Assembly: GCF_000698145.1 (NCBI RefSeq)
Contig: NZ_BAXB01000007.1
Span: 62,001-126,000, forward strand
Source: Geomicrobium sp. JCM 19039
GTDB lineage: Bacteria > Bacillota > Bacilli > Bacillales > Marinococcaceae
Direction: 5' to 3'
Length of the DNA stretch: 64,000 nucleotides
This document shows positions 52,191 through 62,402 of this stretch, piece after piece; position 1 is the first letter of the stretch; every line of letters starts with the position of its first letter. Position numbers and translations under genes: made by a program. The notes below the pieces were generated by a model. The model was not told where the DNA came from, made no database searches, and saw nothing but the letters and a program-made list of their open reading frames with translations.

Positions 52191-53075
52191 GTGTACGCAG
52201 AATTGAATGGCACGCGCTTATTTTTTGATGTGGATGGGGCGCAGTTTGATGTGGTTGATGGGGAGTTAGTAGAGAAGCCGGTTTGTTTTGTTGTGCATGG
52301 CGGTCCTGGTGGGAATCATGTGGCATTTAAACCGTACTTGGATTCGTTGAAGCCTTACATGCAACTGATTTATATTGATCAGCGAGGATCGGGATTTTCA
52401 GATTCGAGTGATCCTGCTACGTATACGATGGAGCAAAATGTGGAGGACCTTGAATCGTTACGCCAGTATCTAGGGCTTGGGAAAGTGTGGATTTTTGGGC
52501 ATTCGTATGGTGGGATGGTTGCGCAAGGATATGCTACGCAATATGAACAGCATTTGGACGGATTATTCCTTATTACGACTGCGGGTCACGGTAATTTTAT
52601 GCAAATGGCGAAGGAAATTGTTGACGAGCGTGGAAGTGAAGAGCACACCGCGTATTGCAACAAGTTGTGGGCAGGGGAGCTGAATACCGATGAGGACTTG
52701 CAACGTTTTTATGAACTGATGGGGCCTTGGTATTCAATGAAACCTGCTGAAAAAAGGCCCGTAACGTATCGTTCTAAAGAAGCGTTGAACCGCGGATTTG
52801 GTGGTTTTTTGCGGGATATGGACTATATCGAGGCGTTAAAGCACATTCGGGTGCCAGCGCTCATCATTGCGGGTCAGCATGACTGGATTACACCTCCGGC
52901 AGCCAACGAAGAAATTGCGAAGGCCATGCCAAATGGTGAGTACCGGTTGTTTGAAAACAGCAGTCATAAAGTGATGGCTGATGAGCCAGAGCGCTTTCAT
53001 CATGAAATGGTTAGCTTTTTGGAGCGGCATGGGCGAGTGAGAGCCACTCAGTCGTCGGTCGCTGACGAACGGTGA
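52191..53075 (+). CDS. Alpha/beta hydrolase, prolyl aminopeptidase-like
   Basis: A 294-residue enzyme with the oxyanion segment HGGPGG, the nucleophile GHSYGG (Ser105), the acid in GQHDWITP and the base in SSHKVM. HGGPGG and DQRGSGFS are typical of proline iminopeptidases. GTG 52191 follows GAGGGG. Transcribed divergently from the beta-lactamase gene. Confidence 0.85.
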   Translation: MYAELNGTRLFFDVDGAQFDVVDGELVEKPVCFVVHGGPGGNHVAFKPYLDSLKPYMQLIYIDQRGSGFSDSSDPATYTMEQNVEDLESLRQYLGLGKVWIFGHSYGGMVAQGYATQYEQHLDGLFLITTAGHGNFMQMAKEIVDERGSEEHTAYCNKLWAGELNTDEDLQRFYELMGPWYSMKPAEKRPVTYRSKEALNRGFGGFLRDMDYIEALKHIRVPALIIAGQHDWITPPAANEEIAKAMPNGEYRLFENSSHKVMADEPERFHHEMVSFLERHGRVRATQSSVADER

Positions 53076-53113
53076 CGGTGGGCATTTTCACCAACATTTA
53101 GTACTCTAATAAG

Positions 53114-53798
53114 CTACGTTCTTTGAGGAGCTTGTCGCCTCCTTCTTTTATTTATCCAATAGATATGCTGTTCAGAAGTGAGTGAATCCGCCCTTTCATC
53201 TGCGTAAAAGACGAGCTGAAAACTTTCAGCTTCTCGCTGCATAAGCGTGACACTGAGCGCGCCTTCAATGCTGGTTAGGAAATATGAATCACCCGTCAAT
53301 ATTTTTATAATAGTTTGCATTTATGGTATAGTGATCGCTTGTAAAGTGAGCATCCGCATGCAATGGGACAAGCTGTTGATCACCAGAAGAAGTAGTATAT
53401 GTTCCATAAACAAGTCCATCTTCATATTCCCAGAAATTTTGGCTATAAACCTTCAGGGTTGCTCGTCTGTTCGTTAGTGGGGTGTTTTCATGATCATGAA
53501 AGTGTAATTGAAATTGCAACTGATATAAAGATTCCGTCCCGTCGTTAGATTCATAAGCTTCTGCAATCGTGAAGAGAGGTGTGGCTCCCCCGTCTTGTTC
53601 ATACCGAACTTCATAATCAGTGGAAATCGGTGTGTAGCCATTCGTGTCTAACGGTTGTGCAGGTATTTGTGACGGCGTCGTGCTGTGTTGATAAAGCACG
53701 TCGGCGTATTGATTTGATCGGTCCCATAATCCATATAAAGAGATGGAGACGATCGCAAGCAGTACAATAAAGATGATGATGACGAGCCGTTTAACCAT
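53114..53798 (-). CDS. Membrane-anchored protein of unknown function, frameshifted
   Basis: The N-terminal helix (LVIIIFIVLLAIVSISLYG) is a signal anchor, and the rest is extracellular and beta-rich (YQLQFQLHFHDHENTPLTN). The frame breaks near 53305 and continues DSYFLTSIEGALSVTLMQRE to 53114. About 227 residues when joined. No domain recognised. It is divergent from the methyltransferase gene. Confidence 0.65.
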
Positions 53799-53829
53799 CG
53801 TTTTTCATCCTCTCCGTAGGGGGTAAATC

Positions 53830-54602
53830 ATGATCGAACAAAATCAAAAAGCGTGGGATCAAAAAGTTAAAACGGGTGCCGCGTATACACATCCAGTTTC
53901 AAGTGAAGCGATTCAGAAAGCGAAAGAGGGAGATTGGAGCATTCACATTACCGTTGACCGACCGGTTCCAAAGCATTGGTTCCCTTCCTCACTGCACAAC
54001 GTCAAAATCCTCTGTCTCGCCTCAGGTGGTGGGCAACAAGGACCGATCCTCGCAGCAGCAGGTGCAGACGTCACTGTTTTTGATCTTTCCGACAATCAGT
54101 TAGCACAAGACCGCTACGTCGCGGAGCGCGATGGTCTAGTGCTCAAAACGATTCAAGGTGAGATGAGCAATCTGTCTTCTTTTATGAATGAGAGTTTTGA
54201 CCTTATCGTTCATCCAGTATCGAACGTATTTGTCGAAGACATACAACCTGTTTGGCAGGAGTGTGCCCGTGTGCTGAAAAAAGGAGGGAGCTTATCGCGG
54301 GATTCACACATCCGTTTTTATATGTGTTTGATGATGAGGAAGAAGAGCGGGGAAGGCTCAAGGTACGGCATTCGGTCCCGACAAATTCCATTGCGCACCT
54401 TTCAGAAGTCGAGAAGAACCGCTGGTTAGAACAAAATAACACGGTTGAATACGCACATACACTTGAAGATCAACTGCAAGGGCAGATTGATGCCGGCTTC
54501 TCAATTATTGGTTTCTATGAGGATGATTTTGGTGGCACTCGGCTCATTGATCAACATATTAAGAGCTTCGCAGCGACCCGGGCGGTAAAAAACGGTATAT
54601 AA
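53830..54602 (+). CDS. SAM-dependent methyltransferase, frameshifted
   Basis: Class I fold with the SAM-binding [34 protein letters not shown] and [16 protein letters not shown]. The first frame breaks near 54287 just after VLKKGG. The second continues [32 protein letters not shown] and GFYEDDFGG to 54602. Joined length is about 257 residues. The substrate is unknown. Similar proteins are widespread in Bacillus. Confidence 0.85.
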
Positions 54603-54864
54603 GAGGGATTATACACGGGGGAGTGGGTAGGGTATGGAAAAAAGCAGATTGTATTACGTGTGATTATGTCCGTTTCCTAAGCACTCATGTATTTGGAATT
54701 TAATGGAGAATGGTGATCTATATCAGTTGAACTAAATAATCTCTTCAGGAACCAGTGGTAAGCTTGGAAAAGTGGAAACTGTGCTCGAATTGGGACCGAA
54801 CGGTTCTCAAGTTGGGGAAAATCGCAGGAAAAGTGGTATATTCTCATAAACTAGGTAACAGATT

Positions 54865-55110
54865 ATAAGGTCACGTGCACATCCCCGCCCCGAAGTACCA
54901 ACATGTTGTCGGCGCGAGCCGCGCCGAACCGAGTGCGACTTTGCTTCCGCCTGCTGGAGCCGACAGATTGCTCGATTATGGGCATTGAATCTGCGCTCCA
55001 GTTGGAACAAACTGCGCGCAAGTTTAGCGGAATGAGCAGCGAAAACGTTAAACTAGGCAAACTAGCGCGCAAAATGGCACCCAGTACCGCGTTACCCTCC
55101 AACTCAACAG
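54865..55110. other. GC-rich block of unlike composition
   Basis: It is clearly richer in G+C than its flanks and contains the palindrome GGCGCGAGCCGCGCC. I cannot match it to a gene or element. It may be a relic of imported DNA or of an interspersed repeat. Confidence 0.4.
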
Positions 55111-55538
55111 CATAAAATAGGAAGATCTTATGTTCATTCTATATAGATTGCGTCCGAAACGCTCTAGAATGCCGCAGTTCACCTGATACTGGGTGATCTA
55201 TGAGCGTTCGTTTCTATACCTAACGTCAACCTGTTTATTCATATACCTCAAGAGCCTGTAACCATCGGCTCCCGAGGTGCCGATAATCGTTAGCTTTTAT
55301 GACCGAAAGGGTGGAATTTCTTGCGTCGAGCGTATGGAACGGAGGTTGATGTAGTTACAACATCAAGAACTATTGAATTTCTTTCGTGCAACGTGTATAG
55401 ATCATTCCTTAGAAATGAGACGATAGGAAGCAGGTTTGGGTATGCTTCCGTTTGTTTTCTGCGCATGAACCTCATTCGGATAAGACGCGCCATAAAAACC
55501 CTCCTTCACATAAACTCATTGCGCGATAGGGGGATTTA

Positions 55539-55702
55539 TGTGGACAGAAACTTCTTTTAAACAAAGCAAAACTTCCATTCTGTCCACAAAAGTAGTGATA
55601 AAGTGGATAAACATGTGGAAAAGCATACGTATGTATACAGTTACCCACATACCAAAACGTATGTGGGCAATCTCGATCAAGTTGAAAGTGTAGTTATACA
55701 CA
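55539..55702. other. Cluster of DnaA-box-like sites
   Basis: TTATACACA at 55694 is a full match to TTATNCACA. One-mismatch sites lie at 55602-55610 and 55614-55622 (both as reverse complement). Weaker ones lie at 55539-55547 and 55580-55588. A CCCACATAC/GTATGTGGG hairpin lies between (55644-55667). Confidence 0.4.
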
Positions 55703-55775
55703 AGAGCCTAAGGGCAGCACGTGGCAATCTCACCATGCTAGTAAATATGAAATGCCCGTGTTCGGGTAAACATCT

Positions 55776-56666
55776 TTATGCTGTAGTGAGCGGCAACGAT
55801 TCATCTTTCACCCATTCGGTCATGGAACCGTCATAAACAGCAACGTCTTCTCTGCCGAGCATATACATAATGAAGGCATTCCACGTAGCGGCAATGCCAC
55901 CGCCGCAGTAGGTAATTACCTTTTTATTCGTATCAAATACACCCATCGGCTCAAAAATTTCGTGTAATTCTTCTTCTTTTTTAACAAGTAATGACTCTTC
56001 GTCAGACAAGCTGCGGAAGTATACGTTCACGCTGCTTGGAATGTGTCCGGGCCTGCCGTACGTGTTCACTGTGCCGGAAAATGTATCCGGAGACAGGCAA
56101 TTCATTAACACCGTTGATGAATCGGTCATTGCGTTCTTAACGTCTTCTTTCGTTGCGAGAAGTTCTGGCCTGCGTTCGAAAGTAAAGTTCGCGTGTGGAT
56201 TCGTTTCTACCCCGGAGCGCATCTCGCGGTTTTCACGTTCCCATTTGCGGATTCCGCCTTCGAGTATGGAAATGTCGTCGAATCCTTCAAAACGCAGCAT
56301 CCACCACACTCGAGTAGCCCAGTCTGAAGCCGCATTGCTTGATCCCACTTCCGCGACACGGTCATAAATGACAACATGCTTGCCTTCACCAACACCTAGC
56401 GCTTCAATCTTATTAACAAATCGTTCTCTTGAAGGGAGCGTGAATGCGTTCTCATCGTCAGGATCAGCGAGTTCGTGCAATACATCTGCGTGCACAGCGC
56501 CAGGGATATGAGCTTCTTTATAGGCATCGATCCCGCTATTAATCGAGTACAAACCGTCTCCTTCTGGTAACTTAAGAAATGTTGTTGCATCTAGGATAAC
56601 AAGGTTGTCGTCGTGTAAATGTTCTGCTAGCCAATCAGTTGAAACGAGTGGTCCGATGGTTGTCAT
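55776..56666 (-). CDS. Sulfurtransferase (thiosulfate/3-mercaptopyruvate, tandem rhodanese)
   Basis: A 296-residue protein with two rhodanese domains. The first contains SIDAYKEAHIPGAVHADVLH-like spacing and the second holds the catalytic Cys254 in VITYCGGGIAA. A CGGGI loop fits either thiosulfate or mercaptopyruvate as the donor. GGAGG lies before ATG 56666. Cytosolic. Confidence 0.9.
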   Translation of the reverse strand: MTTIGPLVSTDWLAEHLHDDNLVILDATTFLKLPEGDGLYSINSGIDAYKEAHIPGAVHADVLHELADPDDENAFTLPSRERFVNKIEALGVGEGKHVVIYDRVAEVGSSNAASDWATRVWWMLRFEGFDDISILEGGIRKWERENREMRSGVETNPHANFTFERRPELLATKEDVKNAMTDSSTVLMNCLSPDTFSGTVNTYGRPGHIPSSVNVYFRSLSDEESLLVKKEEELHEIFEPMGVFDTNKKVITYCGGGIAATWNAFIMYMLGREDVAVYDGSMTEWVKDESLPLTTA

Positions 56667-56752
56667 CGTAAATCCTCCTTTTTTTAAAAAATAACACTAT
56701 TCCTAGCGACTTACAAGGAAATTTGACTTTTCAATGGATTGGAGAAGTGAGT

Positions 56753-57180
56753 ATGAAAAAAGTATTCCCATGTCCCTAAAAACTATGAATGTCCATTTTA
56801 CCGAGTCGTCAAAGGAATAGCACGACCAAATAACGGGACGAAGCAAAAGTACATTGTTTACCAAGATTCGAATGTGACGGTCTTCGTTGCAAGTAAATGG
56901 TGGCCGAACAATCACGGGCACGTGCTCGTTGTTCCTAACGAACATTATGAAAACCTGTATGAGCTCCCCGTTCACCTTGCGGGACCGATTCATTACGTTA
57001 CCCAGCTCGTCGCCCATGCCATGAAAGAAGCATATGGATGCGATGGCATCTCTACTCGTCTTCACAACGAAAGGCAGTCAGACACTTCCGGGGTGGGGGA
57101 GTCTGTTGGGAAGTCGTTGCGAGAAACGATCGAGAGATTAAGTCGTTGAAGGAAAGGAAAGCGATGCGTCGAAACGTTTA
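56753..57180 (+). pseudogene. HIT-family protein relic
   Basis: KNYECPFYRVVKGIARPNNG, then VFVASKWWPNNHGHVLVVPN and YENLYELPVHLAGPIHYVTQ match HIT hydrolases. The start is out of frame (break near 56765) and the segment that should hold the His-x-His-x-His motif after HNE is missing or scrambled. Without it there is no catalytic centre. A simple indel cannot restore it. Confidence 0.7.
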
Positions 57181-57202
57181 AAGGAAAGTGAGGTGGGACC
57201 GA

Positions 57203-58013
57203 ATGTCTTCTATACTGCATAATGATAAGGTGCGTATTTTTGAAAGCAAACACAAAAACTTTCAAGAAGTACACAAGCATTTTCATGAGACATTTCAGAT
57301 TTTATATGCACTTGAAGGGCACGGAAACTGTCAGCTCGGCAATGATGACTATATCATCACCAAAGATGATGTACTCATCATTCCTCCGTTCACTTCCCAT
57401 TCCATAAGTGCAAATACAAAACTTACCATATTGGTGCTAGAATTTGACCAAAAATATTTAAATACCCATATCGAAGATGACCTGCTGGAGCGGGCATTTA
57501 TACAACCTGAGCGAAGGACATTGTATCCATTCGAAAGCAGTGAGTTTAGGCAACTACTGCGTAAAATGCTGTACGAAAAATCACTGCAGGATGATTTGCA
57601 GGACCATATCCTTAAATCTCACTTAATTGAGATATTGTGCATCCTTATCCGCTCTAAACGATCAGAATCCACGAATCAATATCAAAGTGTGGTTCGGCTA
57701 GAGAGCATTAAAGAAACCATTGACCGCCGTTATTATGAACTGCAAAGCCTCGAAGATTTATCAAAAAAAAGTCAACGTGAGTAAGAGTTATATACAAAGA
57801 ATTTTTAAAGATCAGTATTCCCGGACCCCTATGCATTATCTGTCTGAAGTAAGGATTGGCCGTGCAAAGCAGTTACTTACTGAATCGGATCAAGAAATTT
57901 CATCCATATGTTTTGAAGTTGGCTTCTCATCATTGGCGACGTTTTATCGTATTTTTAAAAAGCATGTGGGAATCCCGCCAAACACATATCGTTCGACATA
58001 CAATAAAACATAA
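57203..58013 (+). CDS. AraC-family transcriptional regulator, frameshifted in an A-run
   Basis: Cupin-type sensor domain (HKHFHETFQILYALEGHG, VLIIPPFTSHSI; about 1-100), then a linker and two HTH motifs (VNVSKSYIQRIFKDQYSR and ISSICFEVGFSSLATFYRIF). The first frame stops after an eight-A run (about 57766-57773). One A more or less joins both parts to about 270 residues. It lies upstream of the sugar operon in the same direction and probably senses a sugar and activates it. Confidence 0.87.
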
Positions 58014-58045
58014 GTCAACGCCTTTGCGCAGGCTTATGTTTTTTA
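58008..58045 (+). terminator. Terminator after the AraC gene
   Basis: ACATAAG...GCCT pairs with AGGC-TTATGT and six Ts follow. Confidence 0.7.
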
Positions 58046-58158
58046 TTTGAAAAATCAGTTCTTTTTTTGAGAAATTCAGAATGAATGGGTGCGATTTAAT
58101 AAGAAAGCTTCTCCAATCTGTATTACGTTATATGCATAGGCGAAAAGGAGGGCTTCAT

Positions 58159-59328
58159 ATGACGAACGTGTATAAATATGGAATCATTATGAACGGGGTT
58201 ACTGGGAGAATGGGGACAAGGCAACATCTTATTCGTTCCATTAAAGCGATAAGGGAACAAGGAGGAGTTACATTAGAGAATGGAGATATTGTCTATCCAG
58301 AACCGATTTTGGTCGGAAGAAACGAACATAAATTACAAGCATTATGCGAAGCGCATGGCATTGAGAAGTGGACCACAAATCTTGATGAAGTGCTTTACGA
58401 CGGCAACTATCCAATCTATTTCGACTCTCAAACAACGACGAGACGCAAAGAGAGCATTGAAAAAGCAATCGCTGCGGGCAAACATATTTATTGTGAAAAG
58501 CCGACCGCAACATCGTTACAAGACTCTTTGAAGCTTGCTCGGCTTGCGAAAGATTCGGGTGTTAAAAATGGTGTAGTTCAAGATAAATTATTCCTTCCAG
58601 GAATTATCAAATTAAAGAAACTCATTGATTCAAAATTTTTCGGTAGAATTTTATCGGTCCGGATGGAATTTGGGTACTGGGTGTTTGAAGGAGACTGGCA
58701 AGAGTGTCAGCGTCCTTCATGGAATTATAAAAAAGAAGAAGGTGGAGGAATCATTAGCGACATGTTCCCACATTGGCGGTATGTCCTCGATCATCTGTTT
58801 GGATCTGTGGAGGAAGTTAGCTGTACGTATACAACGCACATCGAAAAACGGGTGGATGAACATGGCAATGCATATGAGGCAACCGCGGATGATGCAGCTT
58901 ATGCAACGATCAAACTGAAAGATGATGTAATCGCTCAAATTAATTCCTCTTGGGCAGTACGGGTCAATCGTGATGACCTGCTTACAATTCAAGTTGACGG
59001 GGAGTTTGGAAGTGCAGTGGCAGGACTTAGGGAATGCAAGACACAACATCGTGTTAACACACCGAAACCAGTTTGGAACCCTGATCTTGAGAATACGATA
59101 GCGTTTACAAACCAGTGGGAGGATGTTCCGAGTAATGAAATCTATGAGAACGCATTTAAGCTTCAGTGGGAGATGTTCTTAGAACATGTGCATAGCGATA
59201 CGCCATTTCCTTGGGACTTCTTAGAAGGTGCAAGGGGAACACAATTGGCAGACCTCGCGGTGCAATCTTCAGATGAAAAGCGATGGATGAAAGTTCCCTC
59301 ACTTGAAAATCAAGAGGTCACTTCATGA
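58159..59328 (+). CDS. Gfo/Idh/MocA-family oxidoreductase
   Basis: A 389-residue NAD(P)-dependent dehydrogenase. Rossmann start MNGVTGRMGTRQHLIR, the conserved CEKP (IYCEKPTATS), then the C-terminal alpha/beta domain with EEGGGIISDMFPHWRYVLDH as active-site helix. ATG 58159 follows AAAAGGAGG. It is the first gene of an operon of at least six, overlapping the next by four bases. It probably oxidises a sugar or cyclitol. Confidence 0.88.
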   Translation: MTNVYKYGIIMNGVTGRMGTRQHLIRSIKAIREQGGVTLENGDIVYPEPILVGRNEHKLQALCEAHGIEKWTTNLDEVLYDGNYPIYFDSQTTTRRKESIEKAIAAGKHIYCEKPTATSLQDSLKLARLAKDSGVKNGVVQDKLFLPGIIKLKKLIDSKFFGRILSVRMEFGYWVFEGDWQECQRPSWNYKKEEGGGIISDMFPHWRYVLDHLFGSVEEVSCTYTTHIEKRVDEHGNAYEATADDAAYATIKLKDDVIAQINSSWAVRVNRDDLLTIQVDGEFGSAVAGLRECKTQHRVNTPKPVWNPDLENTIAFTNQWEDVPSNEIYENAFKLQWEMFLEHVHSDTPFPWDFLEGARGTQLADLAVQSSDEKRWMKVPSLENQEVTS

Positions 59329-60530
59329 CACGAACATCAATTTTTTTACCAACAAGTGATCGACAAGTGGTCGAATACGTGTTGCAAACTAAAGAGATAA
59401 AGCAAGCGGAAAAAGTGACGTTTCATAAGCGAATTGCGTTTTCTGCGGCTCACGTCGTGGCAGATCCATTCTCGACTGGTGACCCATTGAAAGATACAGG
59501 TATTGATTGGGAAGCAACGCTTAACTATCGACATTTTTTATGGAATCTAGGGTTTGCTGTGGCAGAGGCGATGGATACTGCACAACGTGGGATGGGCCTA
59601 GAATGGAGTCAAGCGAAAACACTGATTACTCGTTCAGTAAAAGAAGCTCAAGCAGTGAATGGGAAAATAGCTTGCGGTGCAGGCACCGACCAGCTTGATC
59701 CGAATAAGCCTGCCACACTCGATGAAATCGCAATTGCTTACGAAGAACAGTGCGAACATATTGAGCAAGCTGGAGGTCAAGTTATACTAATGGCCAGTCG
59801 TGCATTGGCGCGCACAGCCAGATCTCCGGAAGATTACGCGTATGTATACGGGCGTGTACTAAGTCAAGTATCGAGTCCTGTCATCCTTCATTGGTTGGGA
59901 GAAATGTTTGATCCTTCTCTTTCCGGTTATTGGGGCAGCGCGAACCTCAATGAAGCGATGAGTCATTGTTTGGATGTGATTAGGGAGCATCAACAACGAG
60001 TAGATGGAATTAAAATCTCTTTGCTAGACAAACAGAAAGAAATCGTCATGCGTCGCCAATTACCGGAAAGTGTAAAGATGTATACGGGCGATGACTTTAA
60101 TTATCCGGAGTTAATCGAAGGGGATGAAGTTGGCTATAGCCATGCACTGCTCGGAATCTTTGACGCCATTGCCCCAACAGCGGCAGATGCATTGAATGAT
60201 TTGGATGCAGGAGATGTGGCGGGATATCGCAGAAAAATGGAAAAGACATTGCCATTGGCACGACATATTTTCCAAAAGCCAACGTTCTCTTATAAAACGG
60301 GCATTGTATTTTTAGCCTACTTGAATGGGCATCAATCCCATTTTCGCATGGTCGGTGGTGCAGAGAGTGCACGTTCTCTTTTACACCTTTCTCAATTGTT
60401 TACGTTGGCAGACCAAGCAGGAGTCCTGACAGCACCTCAATTGGCTACCGAGCGAATGCAGCAGTGGTTAAAGTTGTCTGGTATTCAACAAGGAGGCGAA
60501 ACATGCAGCAAGTACAAGTTGAACGTGTAA
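59325..60530 (+). CDS. DUF993 family protein (TIM-barrel aldolase-like)
   Basis: A 401-residue protein of the DUF993 family (RIAFSAAHVVADPFS, LNYRHFLWNLGFAVAEAMDTAQRG, INGKIACGAGTDQL-like core). The fold is related to dihydrodipicolinate synthase. Family members lie in sugar-utilisation operons with Gfo/Idh/MocA enzymes. The exact reaction is not known. The end overlaps the next gene by 28 bases. Confidence 0.85.
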   Translation: MTRTSIFLPTSDRQVVEYVLQTKEIKQAEKVTFHKRIAFSAAHVVADPFSTGDPLKDTGIDWEATLNYRHFLWNLGFAVAEAMDTAQRGMGLEWSQAKTLITRSVKEAQAVNGKIACGAGTDQLDPNKPATLDEIAIAYEEQCEHIEQAGGQVILMASRALARTARSPEDYAYVYGRVLSQVSSPVILHWLGEMFDPSLSGYWGSANLNEAMSHCLDVIREHQQRVDGIKISLLDKQKEIVMRRQLPESVKMYTGDDFNYPELIEGDEVGYSHALLGIFDAIAPTAADALNDLDAGDVAGYRRKMEKTLPLARHIFQKPTFSYKTGIVFLAYLNGHQSHFRMVGGAESARSLLHLSQLFTLADQAGVLTAPQLATERMQQWLKLSGIQQGGETCSKYKLNV

Positions 60531-61321
60531 GTTTAAATCAAATTACAACTGAACAGTGGGATGTACGACAGGCCATTGAAGGTTGTGATCGGCATGGCGT
60601 GTCATGGATTTCATTATGGCGCCACAAAATCCAAGAAGTAGGAATTCAAGAAACGAAGCGAATGCTTCAGGCTCATGGGTTGCAAGTCTCTAGTTTGTGC
60701 CGCGGCGGAATGTTCCCTGCACGTACCAAAAACGAGAGAATAAAACGAATTGAAGACAATAAACGAGCCATTGACGAAGCAGCAGAATTGGGTGCAAAAG
60801 TCTTAGTGCTTGTGTGTGGTGCTTCTGGTGACGATGATCTTGAAGTGAGTCGACAGTGGGTGCTTGAAGGTATCGAAGCAATCTTGCCATATGCAGCTTC
60901 ACGAGGGGTTCAATTAGGTATTGAACCGTTACATCCAATGTATGCAGCAGATCGTTCTGTGATCGTTACTGCTGGTGAAGCGAATACGTTAATAGAACAT
61001 TTCAATTCAGCCCACCTCGGTATTGTTCTTGATGTGTTTCATATTTGGTGGGACCCAAACATTATGAAGGAAATTGATCGTGCACATGGAAAAATCCTTG
61101 GTTTTCATGTGTCGGATTGGAAAGTACCGATGAAAGACATGTTTAAAGGCAGAGCCATGATGGGTGATGGGGTGATTAACATTAAAAAATTAAGAGAATC
61201 AGTAGAAAAGAATGGATATTGCGGACCGGTTGAAGTAGAGATTATTAATCAAGATCTTTGGAATCAACCAGGAGATGATGTTCTCGTTCAGATGAAAGAA
61301 CGATTCATTGAGCATGTATAA
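60503..61321 (+). CDS. Sugar phosphate isomerase/epimerase-family TIM-barrel protein
   Basis: A 272-residue AP-endonuclease-2-like barrel. It has SLWRHKIQEVG, LCRGGMFPA, LGIEPLHPMYA (Glu metal ligand), VLDVFHIWWDP (Asp/His) and GFHVSDWKVP, and VEVEIIN at the end. These are the metal-binding residues of xylose-isomerase-like enzymes. ATG 60503 with AAGGAGGCG is preferred over earlier starts. Probably isomerises or epimerises the oxidised sugar. Confidence 0.88.
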   Translation: MQQVQVERVSLNQITTEQWDVRQAIEGCDRHGVSWISLWRHKIQEVGIQETKRMLQAHGLQVSSLCRGGMFPARTKNERIKRIEDNKRAIDEAAELGAKVLVLVCGASGDDDLEVSRQWVLEGIEAILPYAASRGVQLGIEPLHPMYAADRSVIVTAGEANTLIEHFNSAHLGIVLDVFHIWWDPNIMKEIDRAHGKILGFHVSDWKVPMKDMFKGRAMMGDGVINIKKLRESVEKNGYCGPVEVEIINQDLWNQPGDDVLVQMKERFIEHV

Positions 61322-61337
61322 GAAATGAGGTGAGCAC

Positions 61338-62402
61338 ATGAAGACATACACCCCGAACCTTAAACTTGGCAGAGCGGTGCAACAGGGAGAGTTCAACATT
61401 GCAGCAATCGGTTTGGATCACAATCATATTTATGGAATGTGCAAAAGACTTGCAGATGCTGGAGCATCTGTGAAGTGGGTGTATGACCCAGATCCTCATA
61501 AAACGCAATGGTTTAAAGAGAAGTTTCCTGAAGTGGAGGTGGCTCCTTCAGCGCAAACAATTTTAGAAGATCAAGAAGTTCACATGGTTGCGGCTGCGCC
61601 GATTCCTTCTGAAAGAGGAGAGTTAGGTCTAAAAGTCCATCGGCACGGCAAGCATTATTTCACCGCAAAAACACCGTTCACGAGCATCCAACAGTTAGAG
61701 AAGGCAAAAGAGATGGTTAGGCAAACAGGCAAGGTTTGGGCGGTGAATTACAGTGAACGCATTGCCGTTGAAAGTGCCGTTTTTGCCGGACAGCTTATTG
61801 AAGAAGGGGCCATTGGCAGAGTGGTACAAGTCATTGGCACAGGCCCTCACAAGCTGAAAGAGGGAGAGCGTTCTTCTTGGTTTTTTGAAAAGGAGAAATA
61901 CGGCGGAATCCTTTGTGATATTGGCAGTCATCAAGTAGAACAATTTCTAACCTTCTCAGGAGCTAAACGTGCTGAAGTGGTGTTTAGTCGTACGGAGAAT
62001 TATGCACATCCAGATTATCCGGAACTTGAAGATTTTGGGGAAGTGTCCCTAAAGGCAGATAACGGAGCATCGAATTATTTCCGTGTCGATTGGCTGACAC
62101 CAGATGGGCTTCATTCTTGGGGCGATGGCCGGACATTTATTTTAGGAACAGACGGGTATATTGAATTGCGCAAGAATCTTGACCTCATGCGTAGTCGAGA
62201 AAGTGATCACCTATTTCTTGTTAATCATGAAGGAGAACAATACTTTTCATTAAAAGGTAAAGTAGGACTCCCGTTTTATCACCATCTTATTGGAGACTGT
62301 TTGCATGGAACTGAGAAGGCAATGACTCAGGAACATGCTTTTCTAGCATCTGAGTTAAGTCTGAAAGCACAGAATATGGCTGAGCGAGAGAGGGGTGGTT
62401 GA
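61338..62402 (+). CDS. Gfo/Idh/MocA-family oxidoreductase
   Basis: A 354-residue enzyme with IAAIGLDHNHIYGMCKRLAD, then KHYFTAKTPFTS in place of the CEKP loop (KTP), and ICDIGSHQVEQFLTFSG as active-site helix. It lacks the first GxGxxG glycines (GLDHNH), as do some family members. GAGGTG precedes ATG 61338. It overlaps the next gene by eight bases. Confidence 0.85.
   Translation: MKTYTPNLKLGRAVQQGEFNIAAIGLDHNHIYGMCKRLADAGASVKWVYDPDPHKTQWFKEKFPEVEVAPSAQTILEDQEVHMVAAAPIPSERGELGLKVHRHGKHYFTAKTPFTSIQQLEKAKEMVRQTGKVWAVNYSERIAVESAVFAGQLIEEGAIGRVVQVIGTGPHKLKEGERSSWFFEKEKYGGILCDIGSHQVEQFLTFSGAKRAEVVFSRTENYAHPDYPELEDFGEVSLKADNGASNYFRVDWLTPDGLHSWGDGRTFILGTDGYIELRKNLDLMRSRESDHLFLVNHEGEQYFSLKGKVGLPFYHHLIGDCLHGTEKAMTQEHAFLASELSLKAQNMAERERGG

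Larger units (their letters stand above)
54603..55775. other. Long intergenic region without a clear gene
   Basis: About 1.17 kb with no reading frame I can support. It contains a GC-rich block (54865-55110) and a cluster of DnaA-box-like 9-mers (55539-55702). Short open frames here lack ribosome binding sites and family matches. Confidence 0.5.

Noticed and set aside
54807-55115. Overlapping frames of 67-79 residues in the GC-rich block on both strands.
   Set aside because: No ribosome binding site, no recognisable domain, and GC-rich DNA opens long frames by chance.
55321-55560. A 79-residue plus-strand frame that might be an IS remnant.
   Set aside because: I could not match any transposase motif in any frame, so I report only a gene-free region.
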